From the NCBI GenBank assembly GCA_964348795.1, contig CAYGDY010000003.1, positions 110,991-174,990 on the forward strand: a stretch of DNA of 64,000 nt. The letters are read 5' to 3'. The notes under the pieces were generated by a model that had not been told where the DNA came from, searched no databases, and saw only the letters and a list, made by a program, of their open reading frames with translations. How positions within the stretch are numbered: position 1 is the stretch's first letter; each line of letters opens with the position of its first letter. This DNA is from JADLAT01 sp964348795. Its GTDB lineage: Bacteria > Pseudomonadota > Alphaproteobacteria > Micavibrionales > Micavibrionaceae. Both the position numbers and the translations under genes were made by a program. Positions 43,149 to 52,036 of this stretch are shown piece by piece.

Positions 43149-45140
43149 ATGACACAGCCCTCCGAAATACCTCTTCCAAGCGAGACCCCTCTGTGGGCGC
43201 CTTCGCAAAGCCGGATTGAGAATACAACACTCGCCCGTTTTATGAAATCTCTGGAAGGCAAGACAGGACAGAATTTTTCCGATTATACCGCACTTTGGTC
43301 CTGGTCTGTAGGCCATATACCGGAATTCTGGGATTTTTTATGGGACTATTGCAGTGTGATTGGTGAAAAGGGCCCTGTCATTCTTGAGAACGAAACAGAT
43401 CTCATGCAGGCGCGCTTTTTCCCGCAAGGCCGGATCAATTACGCCGAAAATCTCCTGCGCCAAAACGACTCTCAACCCGCCCTGATCTTCCGGAATGAAA
43501 GGCAGGAAGAGCGCATCTTGTCCTTCAAACAACTCCATGAGGCCGTCAGCCAGTGGCAACAAGCGTTTCAAGCGGCCGGAATTATGGCGGGAGATCGTAT
43601 AGCAGGCTTTATGCCCAACATGCCGGAAAGCATTATTGCCATGCTGGCCGCAACATCGTTGGGCGCCATATGGTCCTCGGCTTCGCCGGACTTCGGCGTG
43701 CAGGGGGTTATCGACCGCTTCGGGCAAATTGCGCCTAAAATTCTGGTCACGGTGGACGGGTATTTCTACAATGGAAAAACGCTGGATTGTCTTGAAAAGC
43801 TGAAAGAGATTCTTCCACAACTGCCGAGCCTCCAACAAACAATTATCGTGCCCTTTGTCAACGCGTCTCTTGATCTGTCATCCCTGCGAAAGCAGGGATC
43901 TGATGTCATTCAAATGCAGGATTATGTTGCACCCTTTACCGCACAAAATATTTCTTTTGTGCGCGTAGCCTTCAACCACCCACTTTTTATCATGTTTTCC
44001 TCCGGCACCACAGGTGTGCCCAAATGTATTGTGCATGGCCATGGCGGAACACTCCTGCAACATCTGAAGGAACATCATCTCCACTCCGATATACACGCCG
44101 GCGATGTCGTATTTTATTTCACAACCTGTGGCTGGATGATGTGGAACTGGCTGGTGACAGGGCTGGCCACCGGAGCCAGCGTGCTCCTGTATGATGGTTC
44201 TCCCTTTTATCCCGATGGCAATGTATTATGGGATTATGCTGTGCAACACCAGTGCACTTTTTTCGGGACCTCTGCCAAATATATCGATGCCCTGAAGAGC
44301 GATGGATATCACATTGCCAAAACCCATGATCTGGGTCCTTTGCGCACCATTGCCTCCACGGGCTCCCCGCTTATGCATGAAAGTTTTGATTACGTGTATG
44401 ACCGGATCAAGGCAGACGTGCATCTGGCTTCCATTTCCGGCGGGACTGATATCGTCTCGTGTTTTATGCTCGGCAATCCCATTTCCCCTGTCTGGCGGGG
44501 TGAGCTTCAATGTGCGGGCCTCGGCATGGCAGTTGATGTGTACGATGATCACAAACATCCCCTGCGGGATCAGGCCGGAGAGCTGGTCTGCACAAAACCC
44601 TTTCCCTCCAGACCTGTCGAATTCTGGCACGATGAAAACGCAGAGCGGTACAGATCAGCTTATTTTGAAACCTTTGACAACATCTGGTGTCATGGGGATT
44701 GGGTGGCCAAAACCCCCCACAACGGCTTTATTGTGTATGGCCGGAGTGATGCCACCTTGAATCCGGGCGGGGTACGGATCGGCACAGCAGAAATCTACCG
44801 TCAGGTGGAAAAAATCGAAGCCATTCAGGAATCCATTGCAGTGGGGCAGGACTGGGAAGGCGATGTGCGCGTGATCCTGTTTGTGATCCTCAAACAAGGC
44901 TGGGCGCTTGACAGTAACCTGATCAAGGAAATCAAAACCCAGATCCGGAACGGGGCTTCGCCCCGCCATGTCCCCGCGAAAATTATTGCTGTGACTGATA
45001 TTCCCCGTACCAAAAGCGGCAAAATTACAGAAATTGCCGTACGGGATGTCATCATGGGCCGAAAGATCAAGAATATCGAGGCACTGGCCAACCCTGCGGC
45101 TTTAACGCTCTATCAGGATCTGGAAGAGCTGAAATCGTAA
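43149..45140 (+). CDS. Acetoacetyl-CoA synthetase
   Basis: Activates acetoacetate with ATP and CoA, used for ketone-body or polyhydroxybutyrate breakdown products. 663 residues, family-typical. N-terminal PLWAPSQSRIENTTLARFM and YTALWSWSVGHIPEFWDFLWDY are diagnostic of acetoacetate-CoA ligase as against acetyl-CoA synthetase. AMP-binding P-loop IMFSSGTTGVPKCIVHGHGG; C-terminal catalytic Lys region DIPRTKSGKITE. Divergent from the DsbD-like gene, convergent with the MBOAT gene across the palindromic repeats. Ketothiolase genes are not nearby. Confidence 0.93.
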   Translation: MTQPSEIPLPSETPLWAPSQSRIENTTLARFMKSLEGKTGQNFSDYTALWSWSVGHIPEFWDFLWDYCSVIGEKGPVILENETDLMQARFFPQGRINYAENLLRQNDSQPALIFRNERQEERILSFKQLHEAVSQWQQAFQAAGIMAGDRIAGFMPNMPESIIAMLAATSLGAIWSSASPDFGVQGVIDRFGQIAPKILVTVDGYFYNGKTLDCLEKLKEILPQLPSLQQTIIVPFVNASLDLSSLRKQGSDVIQMQDYVAPFTAQNISFVRVAFNHPLFIMFSSGTTGVPKCIVHGHGGTLLQHLKEHHLHSDIHAGDVVFYFTTCGWMMWNWLVTGLATGASVLLYDGSPFYPDGNVLWDYAVQHQCTFFGTSAKYIDALKSDGYHIAKTHDLGPLRTIASTGSPLMHESFDYVYDRIKADVHLASISGGTDIVSCFMLGNPISPVWRGELQCAGLGMAVDVYDDHKHPLRDQAGELVCTKPFPSRPVEFWHDENAERYRSAYFETFDNIWCHGDWVAKTPHNGFIVYGRSDATLNPGGVRIGTAEIYRQVEKIEAIQESIAVGQDWEGDVRVILFVILKQGWALDSNLIKEIKTQIRNGASPRHVPAKIIAVTDIPRTKSGKITEIAVRDVIMGRKIKNIEALANPAALTLYQDLEELKS

Positions 45141-45168
45141 ATAAGGGGGAACCATACACCCCTGATTT

Positions 45169-45220
45169 CGTCATCCCGTGGGCCTTTTGCGAAGCAAAAT
45201 TGGCACACACGGGATCCAGA
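45169..45220. repeat. REP-like palindromic element, copy 1
   Basis: Begins CGTCATCCCGTG and ends CACGGGATCCAGA. Outer arms ATCCCGTG / CACGGGAT are perfect, and an inner hairpin TTTTGC-GAA-GCAAAA lies between. Same element as 54291-54342 in the opposite orientation (about 40 of 52 positions identical). Confidence 0.8.
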
Positions 45221-45251
45221 AATAAAGAGAGCCGTGAAGCGGCTCACCTCA

Positions 45252-45305
45252 CTGGGCCCCCGCTCTATAAGCTTGCCCTTACGGACAAGCGGCGGGGGTG
45301 ACGAC
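45252..45305. repeat. REP-like palindromic element, copy 2 (different inner arms)
   Basis: Runs from CTGGGCCCCCGC to GCGGGGGTGACGAC: outer arms CCCCCGC / GCGGGGG, inner arms GCTTG / CAAGC. It keeps the CTGG...TGACG end motifs of copy 1 but is oriented opposite to it. A small hairpin GAGCCG-TGAAG-CGGCTC (45229-45245) joins the two, giving a BIME-like doublet between the convergent acetoacetyl-CoA synthetase and MBOAT genes. Confidence 0.65.
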
Positions 45306-45330
45306 AAAAGAAATGCATCGTTCTTCGTTT

Positions 45331-46722
45331 CTAAAACTGGAAATAGATAAACGGCGCGTATCCCATCGGGATAAAGGACACAGCGAGTGCGGTTAACACA
45401 GCCAGTATGCCGGTGAATACCACGTCCGGCAAAGCCGCTATTTTCTCCTCGCCCGCGTTCCTGCGCCATAAAAAGTGAGCCCCGAGTAACACGAACGGCA
45501 CCACAAAAAGGGTGACAGGCAACTGTGTCATCCCTGTGGCCTGCCCTGTTGCAAAAACACGGACCATGTAAAGCGCAGACTCAAAATCATGTGCCCGAAA
45601 GAAAATCCAGCACAGAGCCACAAACCAGAGCGTGAGACCCCATCCCAACACCGCAGGTATGCGGCGCCTGGTCTTGTCCCGCCAAAAATGGTTCAAAGAC
45701 AGGGCCGCCCCATGCAAGCCCCCCCAGACAATAAAATTCCACGAAGCCCCGTGCCAGAGCCCCCCGAGCACCATCGTCAGCATCAAATTCCGGTAGCGCA
45801 TCAGCGTGCCATGTCGTCCGCCACCCAGAGGGATATACAGATAATCCCTGAGCCATGTGGAAAGACTCATATGCCATCTGCGCCAAAAATCCACGATCGA
45901 GGCAGACAGATACGGTGCATCAAAATTCTTGCACAGGCTATAGCCAAGCAAACCCGCACACGCAATGGCCATATCGGTATAGCCCGAAAAATCGCAATAA
46001 ATCTGGATCGCATACAAAAACGTCGCCACAATCACACTCGGGGACGTATAAGCTTGCGGGTTCTCGAAGACCAAATCCACGTAAAAAGCCAAATTGTCGG
46101 AGATACAGGCCTTCTTGATAAAACCCAGCAAGAACAGCAGGACAAGCGGCTTGACCGCGACATCCTGCCAGCGTTTGGTTTCATGCACCTGCGGAAGAAA
46201 ATCAATCGCCCGCACAATTGGCCCTGCCACCAGTTGCGGGAAAAAAATCACAAAGAACGCAAAATCCGTAAAAGATTTTTCAGCTTTTAATTTGGTCCGG
46301 TATACATCAATCGTGTAGCTCATCGTCTGGAATGTATAAAAACTGATCCCCACGGGCAAAATAATATGAAGCGTAGTATAGCTGGCCGTCATGCCAAATA
46401 CGGCCAGAAGATCCGAAAAGCTTTCAGCAAAAAAATTGAAATATTTGAAAAACCCGAGGAACCCGAGATTCATTGCCATGCTGGTCCCAATCAAAAGCCT
46501 GCGTTTTCGGGTCTCTTGCGTATTCTCAATAATCCGCGCAGACCAGTAATCCACCACGGTTGAAAACGCGATCAGCGATAAAAACCGCCAATCCCATGCC
46601 CCGTAAAACACCGCGCTAGCAACCAGCAACACGTATTTCCGGTGCTGGTTGCTTTTCAGTGACCAGTACAGCGTAAACACCATCACAAAAAACAGAAAAA
46701 ACCGTGGTTCAACGAACAGCAT
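45331..46722 (-). CDS. MBOAT-family O-acyltransferase (AlgI-like)
   Basis: Polytopic inner-membrane protein that passes acetyl groups to the periplasm for polysaccharide O-acetylation. 463 residues with about ten membrane segments (LFFVMVFTLYWSL, IILPVGISFYTFQTMSY...). Family landmarks: FPQLVAGPIVRAIDFLPQ, DFWRRWHMSLSTWLRDYLYIPLGG and the catalytic His in LGGLWHGASWNFIVWGGLHG. Overlaps the upstream SGNH-like gene by 14 bases. Acts on an exopolysaccharide or cell-wall polymer not identified here. Confidence 0.93.
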   Translation of the reverse strand: MLFVEPRFFLFFVMVFTLYWSLKSNQHRKYVLLVASAVFYGAWDWRFLSLIAFSTVVDYWSARIIENTQETRKRRLLIGTSMAMNLGFLGFFKYFNFFAESFSDLLAVFGMTASYTTLHIILPVGISFYTFQTMSYTIDVYRTKLKAEKSFTDFAFFVIFFPQLVAGPIVRAIDFLPQVHETKRWQDVAVKPLVLLFLLGFIKKACISDNLAFYVDLVFENPQAYTSPSVIVATFLYAIQIYCDFSGYTDMAIACAGLLGYSLCKNFDAPYLSASIVDFWRRWHMSLSTWLRDYLYIPLGGGRHGTLMRYRNLMLTMVLGGLWHGASWNFIVWGGLHGAALSLNHFWRDKTRRRIPAVLGWGLTLWFVALCWIFFRAHDFESALYMVRVFATGQATGMTQLPVTLFVVPFVLLGAHFLWRRNAGEEKIAALPDVVFTGILAVLTALAVSFIPMGYAPFIYFQF

Positions 46723-47812
46723 GCGAGGAACTCTCCCATTTTTTTGTAACAGAACACATGTTCTCTGCCATCAAAGCAGACAACATACGCGAACCTTCAT
46801 CGTTCAAATGGGCATCATCAAACCAAAGGCGGGCATCCCAAAACACCCGATACCGCGCCGGATCGTTGTAATACAGCAAGAGAATCTCGGGAGATAACCG
46901 TGCCACGGCCCTTTCCAAGGCCAGATTCCCGGAAACATTGTCCGGCAAAGGCGGGAGATAAAGCCCCGCAATTTGGCCATGATCACGAATGCGTGTCAGT
47001 ACATCTTCAAACAAGACCAGCCGTACCGGAGAAAGGACGGACACATCGGGTTCGTGTTGTTTCTGGGCCTCCAGCCTTTCTGAAAAGGCAGGCAGGTTTT
47101 TCAAAAACACGTCATGCCGTTTCTGAACCGCTTCATTCACATGCCCCTGTTCTTCCAAAGAAAAATATCCTCTGGTTGCCTTCCAGTCATCCGGCATGTT
47201 CTGGCTTTCAGGGTCCGTCTCGGTATAATGGGCGTATAGTTGGGGAAACACGCCCCGACTGAGATGCCCGACATTGCTCTGCTCGTACAAAAACCCCAGC
47301 ACAGCAATCCCGACACGGGCCATTTTTTTCAAAGGGGTGTGCTGGTCACTCAGAATATCCTGTAGCCGGACCACAGTGCCGCTGACATCCGAAAAATACC
47401 GGATACGATCCGCCCACAACCGCTCGAGCTCTGGCCGGACGGCTGGCATGGGTTCATCCAGAATAACCATTTTCAAGCGCGGGACAGGCTTGGCATAGAT
47501 ATGATCAAGGACATAACGCATTTCCACATAGGTCAGGTTGGGAATCCCCATATTGAAAACCGTATAGGATCCACACCCTTTTTCCTGCATCAGGGATTCG
47601 ATCATCGGCGCATTGACCTGCCGGAAGGTCCGGCTGGTACCGATAAAAACAATATCAATATCATCCCGATACTGGTCAAAGGCTTTGATCTTGTCAGTCA
47701 ACAGCCCCATATAGGGGACAGGGACAAAGCTCCGCACCAAAGCATTCAGCACCAACCCCGTACCAAAGAAGACCAGCAGAAAAACGACACCATGACCCCA
47801 AACCCGCTTCAA
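46709..47812 (-). CDS. SGNH-hydrolase-like membrane-anchored protein (AlgJ/PatB-like partner)
   Basis: 367 residues if it starts at TTG 47812, whose TTGA overlaps the stop of the upstream HIT gene; no better in-frame ATG exists near. One N-terminal hydrophobic anchor (VVFLLVFFGTGLVLNALV), then a periplasmic domain. A GDS-like block is IDIVFIGTSRTFRQV (nucleophile Ser), and the catalytic D-x-x-H is in FDDAHLNDEGSRML. Paired with an MBOAT protein, this is the usual two-protein arrangement for O-acetylation of polysaccharide. Overall similarity is low. Confidence 0.75.
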   Translation of the reverse strand: MKRVWGHGVVFLLVFFGTGLVLNALVRSFVPVPYMGLLTDKIKAFDQYRDDIDIVFIGTSRTFRQVNAPMIESLMQEKGCGSYTVFNMGIPNLTYVEMRYVLDHIYAKPVPRLKMVILDEPMPAVRPELERLWADRIRYFSDVSGTVVRLQDILSDQHTPLKKMARVGIAVLGFLYEQSNVGHLSRGVFPQLYAHYTETDPESQNMPDDWKATRGYFSLEEQGHVNEAVQKRHDVFLKNLPAFSERLEAQKQHEPDVSVLSPVRLVLFEDVLTRIRDHGQIAGLYLPPLPDNVSGNLALERAVARLSPEILLLYYNDPARYRVFWDARLWFDDAHLNDEGSRMLSALMAENMCSVTKKWESSSHAVR

Positions 47813-48171
47813 GATTGACTCACCATCGGGCCGATTTTGGTTCCCCCCAGAATATGCATATGGAAATGGGGCACTTCCTGTCCGCCATGAAGGCCAGTAT
47901 TGGCGATACATCGGAAACCCTGCTCTGCAAGACCGTTCTCCTGCACAATTTGGGAAAGCGCAACATAAAACGCCTTGATTTCCTGAGGCGTAGCCCGGGC
48001 TCCAAAATCATCAATCGAGACATAAGCGCCCTTGGGAACCACAAGAATATGAATCGGGGCCTGAGGCGCAATATCATGAAACGCCAAAACCGAATCATCC
48101 TCATACGCCTTGTTACAGGGAATTTCTCCGCGCAAAATGCGGGCAAATATGTTACTCGGGTCATATTTCAT
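47809..48171 (-). CDS. HIT-family (histidine triad) nucleotide-binding protein
   Basis: 120 residues of the Hint branch, which hydrolyses AMP-linked amines and acyl-adenylates. N-terminus SNIFARILRGEIPCNKAYEDD is typical, then FHDIAPQAPIHILVVPK and the triad EVPHFHMHILGG near the C-terminus. Shares TTGA with the following SGNH-like gene. In alphaproteobacteria it often follows hisE, which is not the case here. Confidence 0.95.
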   Translation of the reverse strand: MKYDPSNIFARILRGEIPCNKAYEDDSVLAFHDIAPQAPIHILVVPKGAYVSIDDFGARATPQEIKAFYVALSQIVQENGLAEQGFRCIANTGLHGGQEVPHFHMHILGGTKIGPMVSQS

Positions 48172-48255
48172 TTTTGATAATCCTTAGTATGTTTTGATGA
48201 TTGCAACACAAATTAAGACTTCCTTTTCGGCATAATCCACCCTATATAGGACAGC

Positions 48256-48603
48256 ATGATATTAACCTTATTAAAATCAAAACTCCACCGTGCGGTTGTC
48301 ACGCAATGTGATTTGCACTATGAGGGTTCCATCACGATTGATCGGGACCTGATGGATCGCGCCCGGATTTTACCCTATGAACAGGTTGATGTCCTCGATA
48401 TTCATAACGGAAACCGTTTTACAACCTATGCCATTGAAGGCGCGCGTGGGTCAGGGATCATTGGTATTAACGGCGCGGCCGCCCGTTTGGTTCAACCCGG
48501 CGATCTGGTCATTATCTGTACCTTTTGCCGGATGACAGAACAAGACGCCCAAAACCACACCCCCACGATCATCCTGCTGGATGACAAGAACGCCCCGAAA
48601 TAA
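48256..48603 (+). CDS. panD: Aspartate 1-decarboxylase
   Basis: Makes beta-alanine for pantothenate and CoA. 115 residues, a proenzyme that cleaves itself at Gly24-Ser25 to form the pyruvoyl group; that site is present at exactly these positions in LHYEGSITID. Other conserved parts are KLHRAVVTQ at the N-terminus and YAIEGARGSGIIGINGAAARL. Divergent from the HIT gene, followed after 14 bases by an MFS exporter. Confidence 0.96.
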   Translation: MILTLLKSKLHRAVVTQCDLHYEGSITIDRDLMDRARILPYEQVDVLDIHNGNRFTTYAIEGARGSGIIGINGAAARLVQPGDLVIICTFCRMTEQDAQNHTPTIILLDDKNAPK

Positions 48604-48617
48604 GGGTAAACGCGCGT

Positions 48618-49856
48618 ATGAGCCGCCTGTCCCTTGATGTCTTGAAAATCCGGAATTTCCGGTTTTTGCTGATCGCACGCATGTGTGTCCTGATGGCCTT
48701 GCAGGCACAAGGGCTGATTGTCGGCTGGCAGGTCTATACCTTGACCAAAAGCGTCTGGATTTTGGGACTCACCGGTCTGGCCGAAGCCATTCCCGCCATG
48801 ATGTGTACTTTATTTGCAGGCTATGTTGTGGACACAGGCCATCCGCGTAAAATCTTCACTGCCTGTATCGGGGTTATGCTCCTGAGTGTTTTCGGATTAT
48901 GGTTTATTTCCTCCGGGTTGATAGACGTACCATCCCGCACCCTTATAATAGTGCTCTTTGCGGGGATTGTCCTTTCGGGCTTTGCCAGAGGCTTTATAAG
49001 CCCCGCCACCTTTGTGATGGTTTCACACATTGTTGCTCGCAAGGATTATCCCTCCGCCACCAGCTGGCAGACGACCGCGCACCAAACCGCTTTTATCGGC
49101 GGGCCAGCGATTGGCGGACTTTTATATGGTGGGTACGGCGCGGCCGCAAGCTGGCTGTTCCCGCTGACGGTTATGCTGGTCGGGTTTACGGTGAGTCTGG
49201 CTTTCAAAATCACAGAAGCCCCGCATGAAAAAAAGCCCCGTACAACCCCCTTAAAAAACATTCTGGAAGGCTGGATCTTCCTGTTTGAGAATAAAGTGCT
49301 TCTGTCCCTGATGGCGCTTGATATGCTGGCGGTTCTGTTTGGGGGGGCGATTGCCCTGTTGCCTGCCTTTGCTGACCAGATTTTGCATGTCGGCGCTCAA
49401 GAACTCGGCATATTACGCGCATCCCCCGCGATCGGGGCCGTGTTCGCCGCCTTGTATTTTGCGCTGAAACCCATGAAAACTTTGACGGGTCATAGAATGC
49501 TGGCCGTTGTGGCGGGGTTTGGCTTGAGCATGATTGGCTTTGGCCTTTCGCATACCTTCACTCTGGCACTGATCTGCCTCACGCTTTCAGGGATTTTCGA
49601 TAGTATCAACATGGTTATCCGCGGTGCGATGATGCAGATCCTGACGCCCGACCACATGCGCGGCCGCGTATCTGCGGTGAGTAGCCTGTTCGTTATTTCC
49701 TCCAACGAGCTGGGCGCCTTTGAATCGGGCGTAGCGGCAAGCCTTTTGGGGTTGGTCCCTTCTTTATTATTCGGCGGGGCGATGACCTTGGTGGTTGCGG
49801 GCGGGATTGCGCTCTATTGCCCCCAATTTCGCACGTTGAGGGTAAAATCCGAATAA
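48618..49856 (+). CDS. MFS transporter (EntS/MFS_3-type exporter)
   Basis: 412 residues with about 12 membrane helices in two halves. Opens with LSLDVLKIRNFRFLLIARMCVLMALQAQGLIVGWQVY, followed by the motif-A region VVDTGHPRKIF. A C-terminal signature, DHMRGRVSAVSSLFVISSNELGAFESGVAA, is typical of the group that includes enterobactin exporter EntS. Substrate unknown; no siderophore genes are near. Likely co-transcribed with panD. Confidence 0.9.
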   Translation: MSRLSLDVLKIRNFRFLLIARMCVLMALQAQGLIVGWQVYTLTKSVWILGLTGLAEAIPAMMCTLFAGYVVDTGHPRKIFTACIGVMLLSVFGLWFISSGLIDVPSRTLIIVLFAGIVLSGFARGFISPATFVMVSHIVARKDYPSATSWQTTAHQTAFIGGPAIGGLLYGGYGAAASWLFPLTVMLVGFTVSLAFKITEAPHEKKPRTTPLKNILEGWIFLFENKVLLSLMALDMLAVLFGGAIALLPAFADQILHVGAQELGILRASPAIGAVFAALYFALKPMKTLTGHRMLAVVAGFGLSMIGFGLSHTFTLALICLTLSGIFDSINMVIRGAMMQILTPDHMRGRVSAVSSLFVISSNELGAFESGVAASLLGLVPSLLFGGAMTLVVAGGIALYCPQFRTLRVKSE

Positions 49857-49959
49857 ATGCGGAGGACAACCTTTTTCTCCCCCCCCCTCCTCACTTTCGT
49901 GTCTTGTTTCGTCAGAGTGTACGATTGGGAAGACGGAATATATTGATGGATCAGGTTTT

Positions 49960-50670
49960 TCACTGATCCGCTAAAATCGTATAAAACGCATATGCACCGC
50001 CTGCATCTTTCACACACAGGCTGGCGCGGTTTTCGCAAGACGGGCAGATATCACCGCCATCTGTCGTCAGAGTCGTGTTGGTGCCCGCATGAAACAAATC
50101 ATCAATCAGAGTATTTTGGATGGTGTCCGTGAGGGTCGGGACGGTCGTGGAGCCGGTCAGCTTTAAATTGATGTTTTCGCAGATGGTTTGCTGAATCTGA
50201 TAGGCGGTGAGAATCACGTCCTGCCCTGTCGTTGCCGTCCATTCTACATTGTTGAATCGTCCTATATACCAGCCTGGTACAGGGGTACTGCCTATCTGTG
50301 TAATGGATTCGGCGGGTAATGTCGCAGGGGTCAGGCCCCCGCCGCTCGGGTGAAACACCTTGAAGATATTTTTGGGCGGTTCGGTCTCGAAAGCCGGATC
50401 AGTGGGGGCTGTAAAATCCAGACTATTGATCGGCGTTCCCGCAAACCGCATCTGGTCAATCGCCGATTTGGCCTGCGCCGCATAGGATTCCAGCTGCGTT
50501 GTGTAAAGTGCCGCCCGTTCCTTGGGCAGGGTCGAAATCTCATCTGTGCCAGCTTGACGGCCCAATGTCATGCTCAGGGCCGCAAAGAGCACAATAGCAA
50601 TCAGGACATACAAAAGAGCGTTTCCCGTCTCGGGAGAGACAAGAGCCATTTGTTCTCTTTTTGTTTTCAT
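49960..50670 (-). CDS. Unknown protein with pilin-like N-terminal segment
   Basis: Start chosen at ATG 50670 (MKTKREQMALVSPETG; 236 aa), which has AAGGA just upstream. A short basic N-terminus is followed by one hydrophobic helix, ALLYVLIAIVLFAALSMTLG (~18-38), then a helix and a Thr/Pro-rich globular part with a CPSCENRASLC Cys cluster near the end. The layout recalls type IV pilin-like or pseudopilin proteins, but the peptidase motif is not clear. Divergent from rmuC. Function not known. Confidence 0.65.
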   Translation of the reverse strand: MKTKREQMALVSPETGNALLYVLIAIVLFAALSMTLGRQAGTDEISTLPKERAALYTTQLESYAAQAKSAIDQMRFAGTPINSLDFTAPTDPAFETEPPKNIFKVFHPSGGGLTPATLPAESITQIGSTPVPGWYIGRFNNVEWTATTGQDVILTAYQIQQTICENINLKLTGSTTVPTLTDTIQNTLIDDLFHAGTNTTLTTDGGDICPSCENRASLCVKDAGGAYAFYTILADQ

Positions 50671-50713
50671 TTTTCCTTGCCCAATCCCTAAAGTGTGTTT
50701 AGAATGCGATTCC

Positions 50714-51976
50714 ATGAACGACACTATAGCGCAATCACCCCAATTCGGAAATCTTCCTCTTGAATGGTTATGTGCCGGAGGCGGGTTTGTTTTTGGTGCG
50801 CTTGTCGTCGCCCTGTTTTTCTTATGGGATCGCCAGAAAATGGGGTTTGAGAATGCCGCCCTCAAAGCCCAGATTTTCGCGGAAAAAGATGCTTTGAAAG
50901 CGGCGGGAGAGGTTCTGGACCAGCGCTTTAAAGTTACAGCGCAGGAAGCTTTGACATTGTCAGGCGCGCATTTTCTGCAACTGGCGCAGGAAAAGCTGGG
51001 TGCCGCGCAAAAAGATCAATCCCACGAGCTGGAGAAACGCCAGAAAGCAATCGACGATCTGGTAAGGCCTGTGCAGGAGCACTTGAAGGCCCTGTCAGGA
51101 GCCCTTGAACAGGTCAAAGGCACGGACGAGGCCCTACGGCATGATTTGAAACATCTGAGTCTGGAGACCGCCAAGCTGGTGGGGGCCTTGCGGGACCCCT
51201 CGGCACAAGGGGTCTGGGGAGAATTTATACTGGAAGGACTGCTGGATAAAAGCGGGCTGATCAAGGGCGTACACTATGATACGCAAGTGAATATGGTGAG
51301 TGAGCAAGGTCGGCAAAGACCCGATGCGGTGATCCACATGAACGACGGATTCAAGATTGTGGTGGATGCGAAAGCCCCTCTGAACCAGTTTGCACAGCGA
51401 CTGGGCGAAACCATGAGCGAGGCAGATCACAGCGTTCTCATGCAAAATCTGGCACGTCAGGTACGGGAGCATATCAAGATTCTGGGGAAAAAAGGATACT
51501 GGGAACATATTGAAAGTCCTGATTTCACCGTGATGTTTTTACCGTCCGAGCATATGTATTCTGTAGCATTGCGGGCCGATCCCTCTTTAGTGGAATTTGC
51601 GGCGGACCGGAATGTGATTTTGGCTTCCCCAACTTTGTTTATGAGCCTGCTCAGAGTTGTGAGTGTGAGCTGGCGGCAGGTGGATCTGGCCAAAAATGCA
51701 CAGGAAATCTCCGAACGCGGGATTGATCTGTATAAACGGCTTTTGAAATTCACCGATCATATCGGGAAAATCGGAGGGCATTTGCAGGGTGCGATGAAGG
51801 GCTATAACGAGGCGGTGGGTTCTTTGGAGCGATCGGTGTTGCCGGCGGCACGCCGTTTCAAGGACCTGCAGACCCTCTCGTCCGAAAAGGAACTGCCTGA
51901 TCTCTCGATAGAAACAGAGGCGCCCCGCCTTCTGGCTTTGGGAGCCGAAGATGAACAAGAGAAAAAACGGGCGTAA
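50714..51976 (+). CDS. rmuC: RmuC-family DNA recombination protein
   Basis: 420 residues from ATG 50714. N-terminal membrane helix (GGGFVFGALVVALFFLWDR), a long coiled coil (~45-150: LKAQIFAEKDALKAAGEVLDQ...KALSGALEQVKGTDEALRHDLK), then the nuclease-like domain with GVWGEFILEGLLDKSGLIKGVHYDTQ, RRPDAVIHMNDGFKIVVDAKAPL and ESPDFTVMFLPSEHMYSVAL. Suppresses inverted-repeat-stimulated rearrangements in E. coli. Its place before def-fmt-truA is usual in alphaproteobacteria. Confidence 0.95.
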   Translation: MNDTIAQSPQFGNLPLEWLCAGGGFVFGALVVALFFLWDRQKMGFENAALKAQIFAEKDALKAAGEVLDQRFKVTAQEALTLSGAHFLQLAQEKLGAAQKDQSHELEKRQKAIDDLVRPVQEHLKALSGALEQVKGTDEALRHDLKHLSLETAKLVGALRDPSAQGVWGEFILEGLLDKSGLIKGVHYDTQVNMVSEQGRQRPDAVIHMNDGFKIVVDAKAPLNQFAQRLGETMSEADHSVLMQNLARQVREHIKILGKKGYWEHIESPDFTVMFLPSEHMYSVALRADPSLVEFAADRNVILASPTLFMSLLRVVSVSWRQVDLAKNAQEISERGIDLYKRLLKFTDHIGKIGGHLQGAMKGYNEAVGSLERSVLPAARRFKDLQTLSSEKELPDLSIETEAPRLLALGAEDEQEKKRA

Positions 51977-52036
51977 GCGCCCTGCAGGCCCCAGTTATCT
52001 TGACGGACTATAGAAAGTAGGCTAGTGCATAGAGCC

